The position numbers and the translations under genes were made by a program. A stretch of 35,642 bases of DNA from an uncultured Acetatifactor sp. GTDB taxonomy: Bacteria; Bacillota; Clostridia; Lachnospirales; Lachnospiraceae. This document shows, in pieces, positions 13,300-20,906 of this stretch. The stretch covers positions 1 through 35,642 of the forward strand of contig CAJTLR010000037.1 of the NCBI GenBank assembly GCA_910577185.1. The letters run 5' to 3'. Position 1 is the first letter of the stretch; each line of letters begins with the position of its first letter. The notes below the pieces were generated by a model, which was given only the letters and a program-made list of their open reading frames with translations, was not told the origin of the DNA and ran no database searches.

Positions 13300-15444
13300 A
13301 TGGCAGCAAAGAGCGGTAGTTTATCAATCAACAGTGAAAACATTTTTCCGATTATCAAAAAGTGGCTGTACTCCGATCATGACATTTTTTACAGGGAGCT
13401 GATTTCCAATGGCTGTGATGCCGTGACGAAATTGAAGAAGCTGGATATGATGGGCGAGTATACGCTGCCGGAAGGCTATAAGGCGCGTATTGATGTGGTG
13501 GTCAACCCGGAGAAGAAGACCCTGACGGTAACCGACAATGGTCTGGGAATGACCGCGGACGAGGTGGAAGAGTATATCAACCAGATTGCTTTCTCCGGCG
13601 CCGCCGATTTCATTGAAAAATACAAGGATAAGAGCAATGCGGACCAGATCATCGGACATTTCGGACTGGGCTTTTATTCAGCGTTCATGGTGGCCGACGA
13701 GGTGCATATTGATACTTTATCCTACAAGGAAGGTTCAAAGGCTGTCCACTGGGAATGCGATGGCGGCACGGAGTTCTCCATGGAGGATGGGGACAGGACG
13801 GAAGTGGGTACTTCCATAACTCTGTTCCTGAACGAAGACTGCCTGGAATTCTGCAATGAATACAAGGCGCGGGAAGTGATCAGGAAATACTGTTCCTTCA
13901 TGCCCACGGAACTGTATCTGTCCAAGGCAGACACCACGGAGACCCAGATCATCAGGGAAGACGAGAAGCTGGAGGATGATGTGGTGCTGGAAGTGATCCA
14001 GCCGGAAAAGAAGGAAGAAGAGAAGAAGGAAGAGGAGAAAACGGAGGCGGAAGGGAACGATGCCGGGACAGAGGAAAAAGAGCCGGAGCCGGTGAAGCTG
14101 AAGATCAGGAAGCGCCCGGAGCTGCTGAATGAGACCAGGCCCCTGTGGACAAAGCATACCAATGACTGCACCAGGGAAGAGTATCTGGAATTTTACCGCA
14201 AGGTTTTCCATGACTATAAAGAGCCGCTGTTCTGGATTCACCTGAACATGGACTATCCTTTCAACCTGAAGGGAATTTTGTACTTCCCCAAGATCAATAT
14301 GGAGTATGAATCCATCGAGGGCACCATTAAATTATATAATAACCAGGTATTTATCGCGGACAATATCAAGGAAGTGATTCCGGAATTTCTGATGCTTCTG
14401 AAGGGCGTCATCGACTGTCCGGATCTGCCCCTGAATGTGTCCAGAAGCGCTTTGCAGAATGATGGTTTTGTAAAGAAGATTTCAGAATATATTTCCAAGA
14501 AAGTGGCAGACAAGCTTTCCGGTATGTGCAAGACCGAGAAGGAAGAGTATGACAAATACTGGGATGACATCAGCCCCTTTATCAAGTTCGGCTGCCTGAA
14601 GGACGACAAGTTCTGCGAGAGAATGAACGACTATATCCTGTTCAAAAATCTGGACGGCAAATATCTCACACTGCCCGAGTGCCTGGAGGTGAAGCCCGCC
14701 GGCGAAGGTGAGGAAGCAGAAGGTGAGGAGACCGGGGGAACCGGCAATGCCGTGGACGAGAACGGTGAAAAGGTGGAGGCCGAGGTGGTGTCCGACAAGG
14801 ATGAAACCGGGGACGAAGAGGAGAAGAAGGAAAAGACCATCTATTATGTCACCGATGAGCAGCAGCAGGGCCAGTATGTCAGAATGTTTAAGGAGAACGG
14901 CATGGAAGCCGTCATTCTGACCCACAATATTGACCAGCCTTTTATCCAGCAGCTGGAGTCCAAGAATGAGGGTGTGAAATTCAGGAGAATCGATGCGGAT
15001 GTGACGGATGCCCTGAAGTCCGAGACTGACCAGGAGACAGAGAAGGAACTGGAAGAGCAGGCAAAGGCCCTGGGCGAGATCATGAAGAAGGTCCTGGACA
15101 ATGACAAGCTCACCGTGAAGGTGGAGAAGCTGAAGGATGAAAAGATTTCTTCCGTGCTGACGCTGTCCGAGGAGACCCGGCGTATGCAGGATATGATGAA
15201 GATGTATTCCATGCCCGGCATGGATATGGGAGGCTTCGGCGGGGAGGGAGAGACACTGATCCTCAATGCAAACCATCCCCTTGTACAGTATGTCAACGAT
15301 CACCAGGAGGGTGAGAATGTGGACATGATCTGTGAACAGCTCTATGATCTGGCAAAGATTCAGCAGGCGCCCCTTGCCCCTGAAGCCATGGCCAGGTTCA
15401 TCGCACGCAGCAATGACATTATGATGTTTCTGGCAAAACAATAG
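13300..15444 (+). CDS. htpG: Hsp90-family chaperone HtpG with charged linker
   Basis: A 714-residue, cytoplasmic ATP-dependent chaperone. The GHKL ATPase pocket is intact: ELISNGCDA (Glu33, Asn37), DNGLGM, and GHFGLGFYSAF lid glycine motif. The middle-domain arginine is present in LPLNVSRSALQND (Arg about 382). Usual bacterial HtpG is about 620-630 residues. Here the extra length comes from an acidic/lysine-rich insertion at residues about 236-270, exactly between the N and middle domains where eukaryotic Hsp90 has its charged linker, and a second acidic one at about 465-512. The start at 13300 has GAAAGGG about 9 nt upstream; ATG 13291 is too close to it. A CIRCE precedes the promoter, so HrcA control is likely. 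A strong terminator follows. Confidence 0.95.
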   Translation: MAAKSGSLSINSENIFPIIKKWLYSDHDIFYRELISNGCDAVTKLKKLDMMGEYTLPEGYKARIDVVVNPEKKTLTVTDNGLGMTADEVEEYINQIAFSGAADFIEKYKDKSNADQIIGHFGLGFYSAFMVADEVHIDTLSYKEGSKAVHWECDGGTEFSMEDGDRTEVGTSITLFLNEDCLEFCNEYKAREVIRKYCSFMPTELYLSKADTTETQIIREDEKLEDDVVLEVIQPEKKEEEKKEEEKTEAEGNDAGTEEKEPEPVKLKIRKRPELLNETRPLWTKHTNDCTREEYLEFYRKVFHDYKEPLFWIHLNMDYPFNLKGILYFPKINMEYESIEGTIKLYNNQVFIADNIKEVIPEFLMLLKGVIDCPDLPLNVSRSALQNDGFVKKISEYISKKVADKLSGMCKTEKEEYDKYWDDISPFIKFGCLKDDKFCERMNDYILFKNLDGKYLTLPECLEVKPAGEGEEAEGEETGGTGNAVDENGEKVEAEVVSDKDETGDEEEKKEKTIYYVTDEQQQGQYVRMFKENGMEAVILTHNIDQPFIQQLESKNEGVKFRRIDADVTDALKSETDQETEKELEEQAKALGEIMKKVLDNDKLTVKVEKLKDEKISSVLTLSEETRRMQDMMKMYSMPGMDMGGFGGEGETLILNANHPLVQYVNDHQEGENVDMICEQLYDLAKIQQAPLAPEAMARFIARSNDIMMFLAKQ

Positions 15445-15477
15445 AAAACACGCCCCGATGATTTGAAATTAGATTTT

Positions 15478-15511
15478 AAGGTGGTGAAGAGATTCACCAC
15501 CTTTTTCATTT
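15478..15511 (+). terminator. Rho-independent terminator of htpG
   Basis: AAGGTGGTGAA (15478-15488), tetraloop GAGA, TTCACCACCTT (15493-15503), then TTTCATTTT. The 11-bp stem is perfect. Confidence 0.92.
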
Positions 15512-15720
15512 TGGGCTTTCCCTGAGTTTCCGCAAACTGCAATTGAAAAAGGAGTATGTTACTTCAAAGTACCAATCTTAAGGAGTTGGATCTGCCTTGG
15601 AATGTGTCCTCATGCCACAAGCCCGGATAAAGGGCGGCCCCGGTGCTTTGAAATATTCATGGGGCTGTCGTACGGCGCGAAGCCCGCTCATTTTACCGCC
15701 CGCCGGCTTGGCCGATTTTG
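15512..15720. other. Spacer between htpG and the ABC cassette, possible remnant
   Basis: No intact gene or RNA is seen. Short open stretches on the plus strand give peptides such as LKELDLPWNVSSCHKPG and, in another frame, RTARSPLILPPAGLADF. These look like decayed or frame-shifted coding sequence, but I cannot assign them. The stretch abuts the stop of the AT-rich ABC cassette and its composition shifts from GC-rich to AT-rich at about 15721, so it may mark a junction of acquired DNA. Confidence 0.35.
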
Positions 15721-16434
15721 CTATTTATCAATTTTCCGTAACAGAATATTACATATAACAGTAGATAAAACAAAAATCAGGAGTAGTGGCAAAAGGCATT
15801 GGAACTTCAAAGCATTTTCTGCCATTAGTTTATATCCCCATGTAGCCGGAAATAATTTTCCTATTGTTTCAAACACTTCTGGAAGCAGTTCCATCGGAAA
15901 CATAATTCCGGAAAGCATGATTGACGGTAAAAAAACAATAATAGAAAACATAGAGGTTTTCGCCGGGTCTTTTACTGCCAGACCGATTATGCTGGCAATA
16001 CTAAGTGATACTGCAATAAAAACAGCAAGGCTGATGAAGTACACGCTGGGATTGTTTGGTATTTCAGCATGAAAGGCCAGTGGTGCGGCAATATATAAAA
16101 TAATGCTCATAATGAACAAATGAATATACGCTGAAATGTTGGTTAAGGCAAGACCCAAAATCGATGGAACACCATTTGCTTTATAGACCTTTTTGATATC
16201 ACTGCCATAAATTTCAACAAGAGAAGGGGGCAGGCCAATTAACGCTCCCATTGTCACGCCGAATACAGTCATGGACTGAATAAGCGTATATTTCGCTTCC
16301 GGCATAACTGACGTAAATATGCCGCCCATGATTGCAAAGAATATAAGCGGAACGATATAGCAGGTGATAAGTAATGTTTTGCTCCTGATATCTAATTTCC
16401 ATTGTAAAGCAACTCCATACAGAAATGCTCCCAT
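15721..16434 (-). CDS. ABC-2 type transporter permease
   Basis: A 237-residue integral membrane protein with about six hydrophobic helices (near residues 22-42, 55-75, 97-120, 132-155, 160-185 and 212-230), the layout of ABC-2 permeases. The segment FLPSIMLSGIMFPMELLPE before the last helices is characteristic of the family. It partners the ATPase encoded 2 bp upstream, forming an exporter in the cytoplasmic membrane. It is shorter than many ABC-2 permeases but appears complete, with a start 2 bp after the ATPase stop and a ribosome binding site inside the ATPase end (AAAGGAGG). The substrate is probably a drug or peptide, inferred from the adjacent MerR regulator. AT-rich like the rest of this cassette. 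Confidence 0.88.
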   Translation of the reverse strand: MGAFLYGVALQWKLDIRSKTLLITCYIVPLIFFAIMGGIFTSVMPEAKYTLIQSMTVFGVTMGALIGLPPSLVEIYGSDIKKVYKANGVPSILGLALTNISAYIHLFIMSIILYIAAPLAFHAEIPNNPSVYFISLAVFIAVSLSIASIIGLAVKDPAKTSMFSIIVFLPSIMLSGIMFPMELLPEVFETIGKLFPATWGYKLMAENALKFQCLLPLLLIFVLSTVICNILLRKIDK

Positions 16435-16436
16435 TG

Positions 16437-17246
16437 TTATGCCTCCTTTGCAATTTTTATAAAGTGTTGTTCCAGTGAACCCCGGTCTATCTGAATATCT
16501 ACTATGGTTTCTCCTTTTTCTTTATACTGCATAAGCAGTGTAAGCAGAGAGTCTCCAATATTTTCAGATTCATATTTTTCCATTCCGTTTTCAGTCTGGA
16601 TTGTGATATTATAATGCTTTCCGATTGTTTTGACCAACTGCTGGACAGTCCCGGTAAAGGCAATTTTACCGCCGGAAAGAATGGCAATCCGGTCGCATAA
16701 ATTTTCCACTTCTGTCATATCGTGGCTTGCCAATATAATTGTCTTTCCCATTGCTTTCAGCTGCCGGATTTGCTCATGTAAGGACAGGCGTCCCTGAACA
16801 TCCAGTCCTGCGGTTGGTTCATCAAGAAACAGAATATCCGGATTTCGTGTTAAGGCAAGCGCTAAATGAAGCCGCCGCTTTTGCCCTGTTGACAACTGAC
16901 AATACTGTTTTTTGGCAAATTCATAAATGCCCAGAGCGTCAAGTGTTTTTTTATCAGGAGATGCCTTATTCCATTTGGCAAACAACTTAACGGCTTCCAG
17001 TGGTTTTATATGTTCCGGCAAAGACGCTGACTGTAATTGAATCCCCATGATTCCGTTTATGATAATGCTTCCGCTGTCATATTTTCGTAAACCCTCAATA
17101 CATTCAAGGGATGTGGTTTTTCCCGCACCATTTACGCCCAGCAGAGCAAAAATTTCTCCCTGATGTATGCAAAAATCCAGACCATTCAGCACAATGTGCG
17201 TTCCGTAACTCTTTGTCAGACTGCTGATTTTTATAGCTTCACTCAT
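16437..17246 (-). CDS. ABC transporter ATP-binding protein
   Basis: A 269-residue, CcmA/DrrA-type ATPase that energises the adjacent ABC-2 permease. Walker A GVNGAGKTT near residue 38, signature LSTGQKRRL, Walker B ILFLDEPTAGLD and the switch His in LASHDMTEVENLCDR are all present. The C-terminal 60 residues after the core form the extra domain frequent in drug and lantibiotic exporters. The gene starts inside the end of the MerR gene (ATGA overlap at 17243-17246) with AGGAGG just upstream, and ends 2 bp before the permease start, so the three genes are one tightly coupled operon. The base composition is A/T richer than the surrounding chromosome. Confidence 0.93.
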   Translation of the reverse strand: MSEAIKISSLTKSYGTHIVLNGLDFCIHQGEIFALLGVNGAGKTTSLECIEGLRKYDSGSIIINGIMGIQLQSASLPEHIKPLEAVKLFAKWNKASPDKKTLDALGIYEFAKKQYCQLSTGQKRRLHLALALTRNPDILFLDEPTAGLDVQGRLSLHEQIRQLKAMGKTIILASHDMTEVENLCDRIAILSGGKIAFTGTVQQLVKTIGKHYNITIQTENGMEKYESENIGDSLLTLLMQYKEKGETIVDIQIDRGSLEQHFIKIAKEA

Positions 17247-18043
17247 TCGGTTTCCTCCTGAAATGGGTCAATGCCTAAATGTGAAAAATAGAAGTCCAAT
17301 GCCTGCCCGATATATGTGTTGGCAATTTCCTGCTTTTCTTTCCATTCATGGTCTGTATTTTGAAATTGCCCTAATTCCATAAGCCTGGGAAGCATGTTCA
17401 TATCTCCGCCCGTAAAATCTGTTATCATATCCCAGTAGGCTTTTGCAAAAGTTTGTCCCTCATCACTGTCCGCGGAAACCCCTGCATTTTGAAGCCTTAT
17501 TGCTTCGTCCTGAAGCTGCATGAAAGTATTCATAAAAACCATTCCGCTATCTTTATCAAAACGGCTGCGAATATGGTCAAGGGTCTGGTCGTCAAAATGT
17601 TTAATCAGCCAATAGAAATCGTTTTTCATCTGTAAATTAACAATAATATCAGCATATTTTTTGAAATCAACAGACTGCATTTGAAGGACTTCTTCCCGCA
17701 ACAATTCCAATTCCCTGAGTGATTCAGACAGACTTTCTATTTTCCGTTTGACAGCGGCTGCCTGCTCCATTAGAACATCAGCAATTTCATCTGGTGTATC
17801 AAGTGGGATCAGCCGGTTTTTTATGTCGTCCAAAGAAAATCCTAAATGTTTGAGCGATAAAATCTGATGAAGTTTTACGATGTCTCTGTCTGTATATAAC
17901 CTTCGCCCTCCTTCACTCATGGAAGAGGGGGAAAGTAAGCCCTCTCTATCGTAATGTTGTAATGTCCGTACAGTAATGTCCATTTTTTTGGCGACTTCGC
18001 CAACGGTCATATAACCTTGTGGTATGGCTTTCTGTTTATGCAT
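17243..18043 (-). CDS. MerR-family regulator with TipAS-like effector domain
   Basis: A 266-residue activator. Residues about 11-80 are the MerR winged helix (MTVGEVAKKMDITVRTLQHY, then GGRRLYTDRDI), followed by a dimerisation coiled coil (about 85-125). The C-terminal half, with SDEGQTFAKAYWDMITDFTGGD, resembles the TipAS-type antibiotic-binding domain; this is a motif-level judgement. It heads a three-gene operon with an ABC exporter, a common arrangement for drug-induced efflux. The start at 18043 has AGGAGG a few bases upstream. The promoter has a 19-bp spacer with a dyad, the hallmark of MerR-controlled promoters, so it likely activates its own operon when bound to ligand. Confidence 0.9.
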   Translation of the reverse strand: MHKQKAIPQGYMTVGEVAKKMDITVRTLQHYDREGLLSPSSMSEGGRRLYTDRDIVKLHQILSLKHLGFSLDDIKNRLIPLDTPDEIADVLMEQAAAVKRKIESLSESLRELELLREEVLQMQSVDFKKYADIIVNLQMKNDFYWLIKHFDDQTLDHIRSRFDKDSGMVFMNTFMQLQDEAIRLQNAGVSADSDEGQTFAKAYWDMITDFTGGDMNMLPRLMELGQFQNTDHEWKEKQEIANTYIGQALDFYFSHLGIDPFQEETE

Positions 18044-18068
18044 GTCACACCTCCTCGTATTGCTTTAT

Positions 18069-18099
18069 AGTATACCTTATTACGTTACGTCACAAACAA
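18069..18099 (-). promoter_or_regulatory. MerR-type promoter/operator with 19-bp spacer
   Basis: On the minus strand, TTGTTT (18094-18099), 19 bp, TATACT (18069-18074). The long spacer contains ACGTAACGT, a near-palindromic dyad (18081-18090). MerR proteins act by untwisting such over-long spacers. Confidence 0.75.
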
Positions 18100-18176
18100 G
18101 TCTTTTTGCAAAAATTTCATAAAAAATACGGAATACATAGGAACCGTGAACTGTTGAAACTTTAAAAAAGTGAGAA

Positions 18177-18201
18177 GATTGAAAATTGAAAATTTTCAAT
18201 C
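18177..18201. repeat. AT-rich inverted repeat
   Basis: GATTGAAAATT (18177-18187), GAA, AATTTTCAATC (18191-18201), an 11-bp inverted repeat that includes the 16-bp perfect palindrome ATTGAAAATTTTCAAT. It lies 5 bp before the first leader element copy. It could be a binding site, or, read on the minus strand, a hairpin; its role is unknown. Confidence 0.6.
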
Positions 18202-18205
18202 CCAG

Positions 18206-18274
18206 GTTTGTGTCTGCGCGGCATCCACAAACTTGACATGCGCAAAAGGCCGCGCAGAAATGGGGTTAAATATG
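18206..18274 (+). repeat. Leader element, copy A
   Basis: A 69-bp element from GTTTGTG to an ATG. GTTTGTG (18206-18212) is complementary to CACAAAC; TCTGCGCGGC (18213-18222) is complementary to GCCGCGCAGA (18249-18258). The two pairings interleave as in an H-type pseudoknot. It ends AAATGGGGTTAAATATG. The ATG at 18272 opens a 29-codon frame ending at 18361 that I do not recognise and that may be accidental. About 93 percent of positions match copy B by eye. Confidence 0.8.
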
Positions 18275-18328
18275 AATCAGGACGGATCAGACATGCAGGC
18301 GTATGTGGTGAATCAGGGGAAGATTTTA

Positions 18329-18357
18329 TTGACAAATATATCGTCCGGTGATATATT
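18329..18357 (+). promoter_or_regulatory. Promoter of the padR-DUF2812 operon
   Basis: TTGACA (18329-18334), 17 bp, TATATT (18352-18357). Transcription would start near 18364 and the leader would run about 287 nt through the minisatellite and leader element copy B to the PadR start at 18651. Confidence 0.75.
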
Positions 18358-18400
18358 ATAAAAAGATATATCGATATACGATATATAGAGGGACGATATA
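18337..18400. promoter_or_regulatory. TATATCG palindrome cluster, probable PadR operators
   Basis: TATATCGTCC (18337-18346) and GGACGATATA (18391-18400) form a perfect 10-bp inverted repeat. Between them is the 12-bp perfect palindrome TATATCGATATA (18367-18378). In all, TATATCG or its complement occurs five times. The sites overlap the promoter and the predicted transcription start, which fits autorepression by PadR; the binder is inferred. Confidence 0.65.
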
Positions 18401-18409
18401 AAGCCACGC

Positions 18410-18560
18410 GCGGTAACGCAGAGGGCGCGGCAAGACAGGGGGAGCGGCAACGCAGGGGTGCGGCAAGACAAGGGGCACGGCAACGCAGGGGTGCGGCAAC
18501 GCATGGGGCACGGTGAAACAGGGGGCGCGGTAACGCAGAGGGCGCGGCAAAATAGGGGGC
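18410..18560 (+). repeat. Minisatellite of about nine 16-18 bp units in the padR leader
   Basis: Units follow the pattern GCGGCAACGCAGGGGT with variants such as GCGGTAACGCAGAGGGC and GCGGCAAGACAGGGGGA, starting near 18410, 18427, 18444, 18460, 18478, 18493, 18511, 18527 and 18544. The first and eighth units are identical. Frames through it are repeat artefacts, not genes. Confidence 0.85.
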
Positions 18561-18585
18561 GTCCGGGAAGGGGGCAGGCAGGGAA

Positions 18586-18653
18586 GTTTGTGTCTGCACG
18601 GCATTCGCAAACTTGACATGCGCAAAAGGCCGCGCAGAAATGGGGAAAATATG
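18586..18653 (+). repeat. Leader element, copy B (5' of padR)
   Basis: A 68-bp copy ending exactly at the PadR start codon. The inner pairing keeps GTTTGTG with CGCAAAC (one G-U pair); the outer TCTGCACGGC with GCCGCGCAGA has one mismatch. It supplies the ribosome binding region AAATGGGGAAAATATG. Confidence 0.8.
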
Positions 18654-18965
18654 GAGAAAAACATTCCGTTGACGGAAAGTATGTTTTATATTCTGCTTTC
18701 CGTGAGAAGACCGAATCACGGATACGGTATCATACAGGAGGTGGGGGAACTGACAAAAGGCAGGGTGGTACCGGGACCGGGAACCTTGTACGGCGCCATA
18801 CAGTCCATGCTGGAAAAAGGCTGGATCGGGATTTACAGTGAGGAGACGGATTCCCGGAAGAAGAAAGAATATCTGATCACGGATTTAGGCAGGAAGGTCT
18901 TTTATGAGGAAAAAAGGCGTCTGCAGGAATTGCTGCGAAACGCGGAGAAAATGGAGGAGTTATGA
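18651..18965 (+). CDS. PadR-family transcriptional regulator
   Basis: A 104-residue, PadR-type winged-helix protein consisting of the DNA-binding domain and a short C-terminal helix. Family marks are MFYILLSVRRPNHGYGIIQEV, GPGTLYGAIQSMLEKGWI and KKKEYLITDLGRKVF. The start at 18651 follows GGGGAAAAT in leader element copy B. Its stop overlaps the next start in an ATGA (18962-18965), so it is translationally coupled to the DUF2812 membrane protein, an arrangement often seen in Clostridia. Autorepression through the TATATCG palindromes at 18337-18400 is likely. The signal sensed is unknown. Confidence 0.93.
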   Translation: MEKNIPLTESMFYILLSVRRPNHGYGIIQEVGELTKGRVVPGPGTLYGAIQSMLEKGWIGIYSEETDSRKKKEYLITDLGRKVFYEEKRRLQELLRNAEKMEEL

Positions 18966-19696
18966 TAACATTTCGGCTGTATACGGATAAGGAAAAAGAG
19001 ACGGAGTATCTGAATGAAATGTCCCGGAAGGGTTATGCAATGACGGGTTTTTTGGCCGGATTCTTCCGTTTTGAAGCCTGCCGGCCCGGAGAATACCTGT
19101 ATCAGGTAGACCTGACGGAGGGATTCTTCCGGGTGAAAAAGGATTATAGGGAATTTATGAGGGAAATGAATGTGGAGATCGTATGCCTGTGGGGGCCGTG
19201 GGTGATTTTGCGGAAGAAAGCGGTGGAGGGGCCTTTTGAGCTGTATACAGATGTGGAATCAAGCATTGAACATTATGAGAGGGCCAGATGGATGTTCAAA
19301 ATAGCCGCGGTTCTGGAAATAGCTGCCGCTGTGGTGGAACTGGTCTGTGCCGCCAACAGCCAGGACAAGGCAGTTATCGGGATGACGCTGGGCTTTGCCT
19401 GTCTGCTGACGGCGCTGGCCATTGTATTTATCAGGCAGATTGTGCGTCTGGACAAAATCCTGGCAGGCCTGAGGGAGAGAAGCTGTGTGGAGCCGGGAAA
19501 CAGCGGGCTGTGGGGCAGGCGGAAACCATCGGTACTGCTGCCCATAGGGTTACTTCTGAACGGCATTGCCCTGATGATAACCGAGACAGAGGGACCGGCG
19601 GCTTTTTGGTTTGGCTTTGCCAGGGGGTTTCTGCATGTGGTGTCTCTGTTTTGTCTGATCGCCGGGATCCTGTACACTTGCCACAGGAAAAGATAG
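18962..19696 (+). CDS. DUF2812 membrane protein
   Basis: A 244-residue protein. The N-terminal 100 residues carry the DUF2812 pattern (an ETEYLNEMSRKGYAMTG start, then F.FEACRPGEYLYQVDL and a YREFMREMNVEIVC segment). The C-terminal half has four hydrophobic segments (about residues 113-134, 139-160, 192-208 and 213-238), so it sits in the cytoplasmic membrane with a soluble N-domain. Function is not established; such proteins regularly accompany PadR regulators, which suggests a membrane sensor or stress role under PadR control. The start overlaps the padR stop by 4 bp. A promoter for the next gene lies 25 bp downstream of the stop. Confidence 0.85.
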   Translation: MITFRLYTDKEKETEYLNEMSRKGYAMTGFLAGFFRFEACRPGEYLYQVDLTEGFFRVKKDYREFMREMNVEIVCLWGPWVILRKKAVEGPFELYTDVESSIEHYERARWMFKIAAVLEIAAAVVELVCAANSQDKAVIGMTLGFACLLTALAIVFIRQIVRLDKILAGLRERSCVEPGNSGLWGRRKPSVLLPIGLLLNGIALMITETEGPAAFWFGFARGFLHVVSLFCLIAGILYTCHRKR

Positions 19697-19720
19697 TAAC
19701 AGATATTATTGGCTTTTGTC

Positions 19721-19749
19721 TTGAATTTGTCCCATAAAAAGAATATAAT
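19721..19749 (+). promoter_or_regulatory. Promoter of the NYN-LOTUS gene
   Basis: TTGAAT (19721-19726), 17 bp, TATAAT (19744-19749). The leader to 19846 is about 90 nt. Confidence 0.75.
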
Positions 19750-19845
19750 AAGACAAAGGTTTCAGGAGACAGCAGGGAAGCGCGGCAAAAGACGGGATGC
19801 GTGCCCGGCAGAATATGCCGGAAGCGCGGACAGATAGGAGTCGGT

Positions 19846-20817
19846 ATGGAAGAGAATACAGAAAACTTGTCCAATGAGAAAATGCAGTTTGCGGTACTGA
19901 TTGATGCGGACAATATCAGTTCCAAATATGCGGTTACCATATTTGAAGAGCTTGAAAAGTACGGGCTGACCAGTTACAGACGTATTTACGGCAACTGGTC
20001 CAGGGCAAACGGCTGGTCCGAGGGCCTATTGCTGGAGCATTCCATTATGCCGGTGCAGCAGTTTTCCTATACCACCGGAAAAAATGCCACGGATATGGCC
20101 ATGGTCATCGATGCCATGGATATTCTCTATAAAAACAAGGTTCAGGGATTCTGCCTGGTCACCAGTGATTCTGACTTTACCAGGCTTGCCATGCGCCTGC
20201 GCGAGGAGAATATGTTTGTGCTGGGGATGGGCGAGTCCAAAACGCCCCTGGCGCTCACCCGGGCCTGCAACAAATTCATCCATCTGAATCTGGTGGCAGA
20301 GCAGAATATGGAGGAGAAGCAGTCCAAGGCAAACGAGTACAGCGGCAGCCAGGATGTTGTCTCGTCAGAAGAGCAGAATGTGACTTCCATCGCCGAAGTG
20401 CGTCAGGTGATTCTGGCCCTGATCAATGAAAACGGCGGCAGGCAGGTGGATCTGGCACAGCTTGGAAACCGGCTGAATGACAAATTTACGGATTTTGACG
20501 TGCGAAATTACGGCTACTCCAAGCTGAGTACCATGCTGGGGCAGGAATTTCCCGATCTGCATGTGAAAAAGATCAGCAACCAGTATTATGTGGAACGCTG
20601 TTCCACCCTTACCAAGGAGGAACTGGAGCAGGAGATCTGCCGTATGATAGAGAAAAACGGCGGTATGGTGGAAAATCTGGCCAGCCTGAACGATGAACTG
20701 CACAAAAAGTACAAGCAGCTGGATTTCAAACAGTTCGGTTTCAGCAGAATTTCCAGCTTTTTGCGCAGCCTGGAATCCGTGACGGTTCACGAGAACGAAG
20801 TGTATCTGAAGCGGTAG
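19846..20817 (+). CDS. NYN-domain nuclease-like protein with two OST-HTH/LOTUS domains
   Basis: A 323-residue cytoplasmic protein. Residues about 14-150 form a LabA/NYN (PIN-like) domain with acidic positions in AVLIDADN (Asp20, Asp22), GKNATDMAMVIDAMD and CLVTSDSDF, consistent with metal-dependent RNA cleavage. Two OST-HTH/LOTUS-like modules follow: about 180-250 (VRQVILALINENGG ... NYGYSKLSTML) and about 255-323 (ICRMIEKNGGMVENL ... QFGFSRISSFL). In eukaryotes LOTUS domains bind RNA, including G-rich RNA; the bacterial role is largely open. The start at 19846 follows ATAGGAG. rarA begins 89 bp downstream, so cotranscription is possible. Confidence 0.9.
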   Translation: MEENTENLSNEKMQFAVLIDADNISSKYAVTIFEELEKYGLTSYRRIYGNWSRANGWSEGLLLEHSIMPVQQFSYTTGKNATDMAMVIDAMDILYKNKVQGFCLVTSDSDFTRLAMRLREENMFVLGMGESKTPLALTRACNKFIHLNLVAEQNMEEKQSKANEYSGSQDVVSSEEQNVTSIAEVRQVILALINENGGRQVDLAQLGNRLNDKFTDFDVRNYGYSKLSTMLGQEFPDLHVKKISNQYYVERCSTLTKEELEQEICRMIEKNGGMVENLASLNDELHKKYKQLDFKQFGFSRISSFLRSLESVTVHENEVYLKR

Positions 20818-20906
20818 GGCGCGTTGCTAATTGCTTTCTGGCAGATGGGCGAAGGATAAGCCCAGGACGGACAGAAGAGGGAAAAGAAAACGGCAGGGTC
20901 GGGTAA

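Noticed and set aside
18410..18560. CRISPR-like array
   Set aside because: Units are only 16-18 bp, directly adjacent, with no unique spacers and no cas genes.
18611..18639. TTGACA inside leader element copies A and B as a promoter
   Set aside because: At 17 bp the -10 would be AGAAAT, a poor match, and copy C lacks the TTGACA; a better promoter lies at 18329.
18162..18719. 185-residue minus-strand frame over the padR leader
   Set aside because: It is produced by the minisatellite (Ala/Pro/Leu-rich repeats) and has no start-site support.
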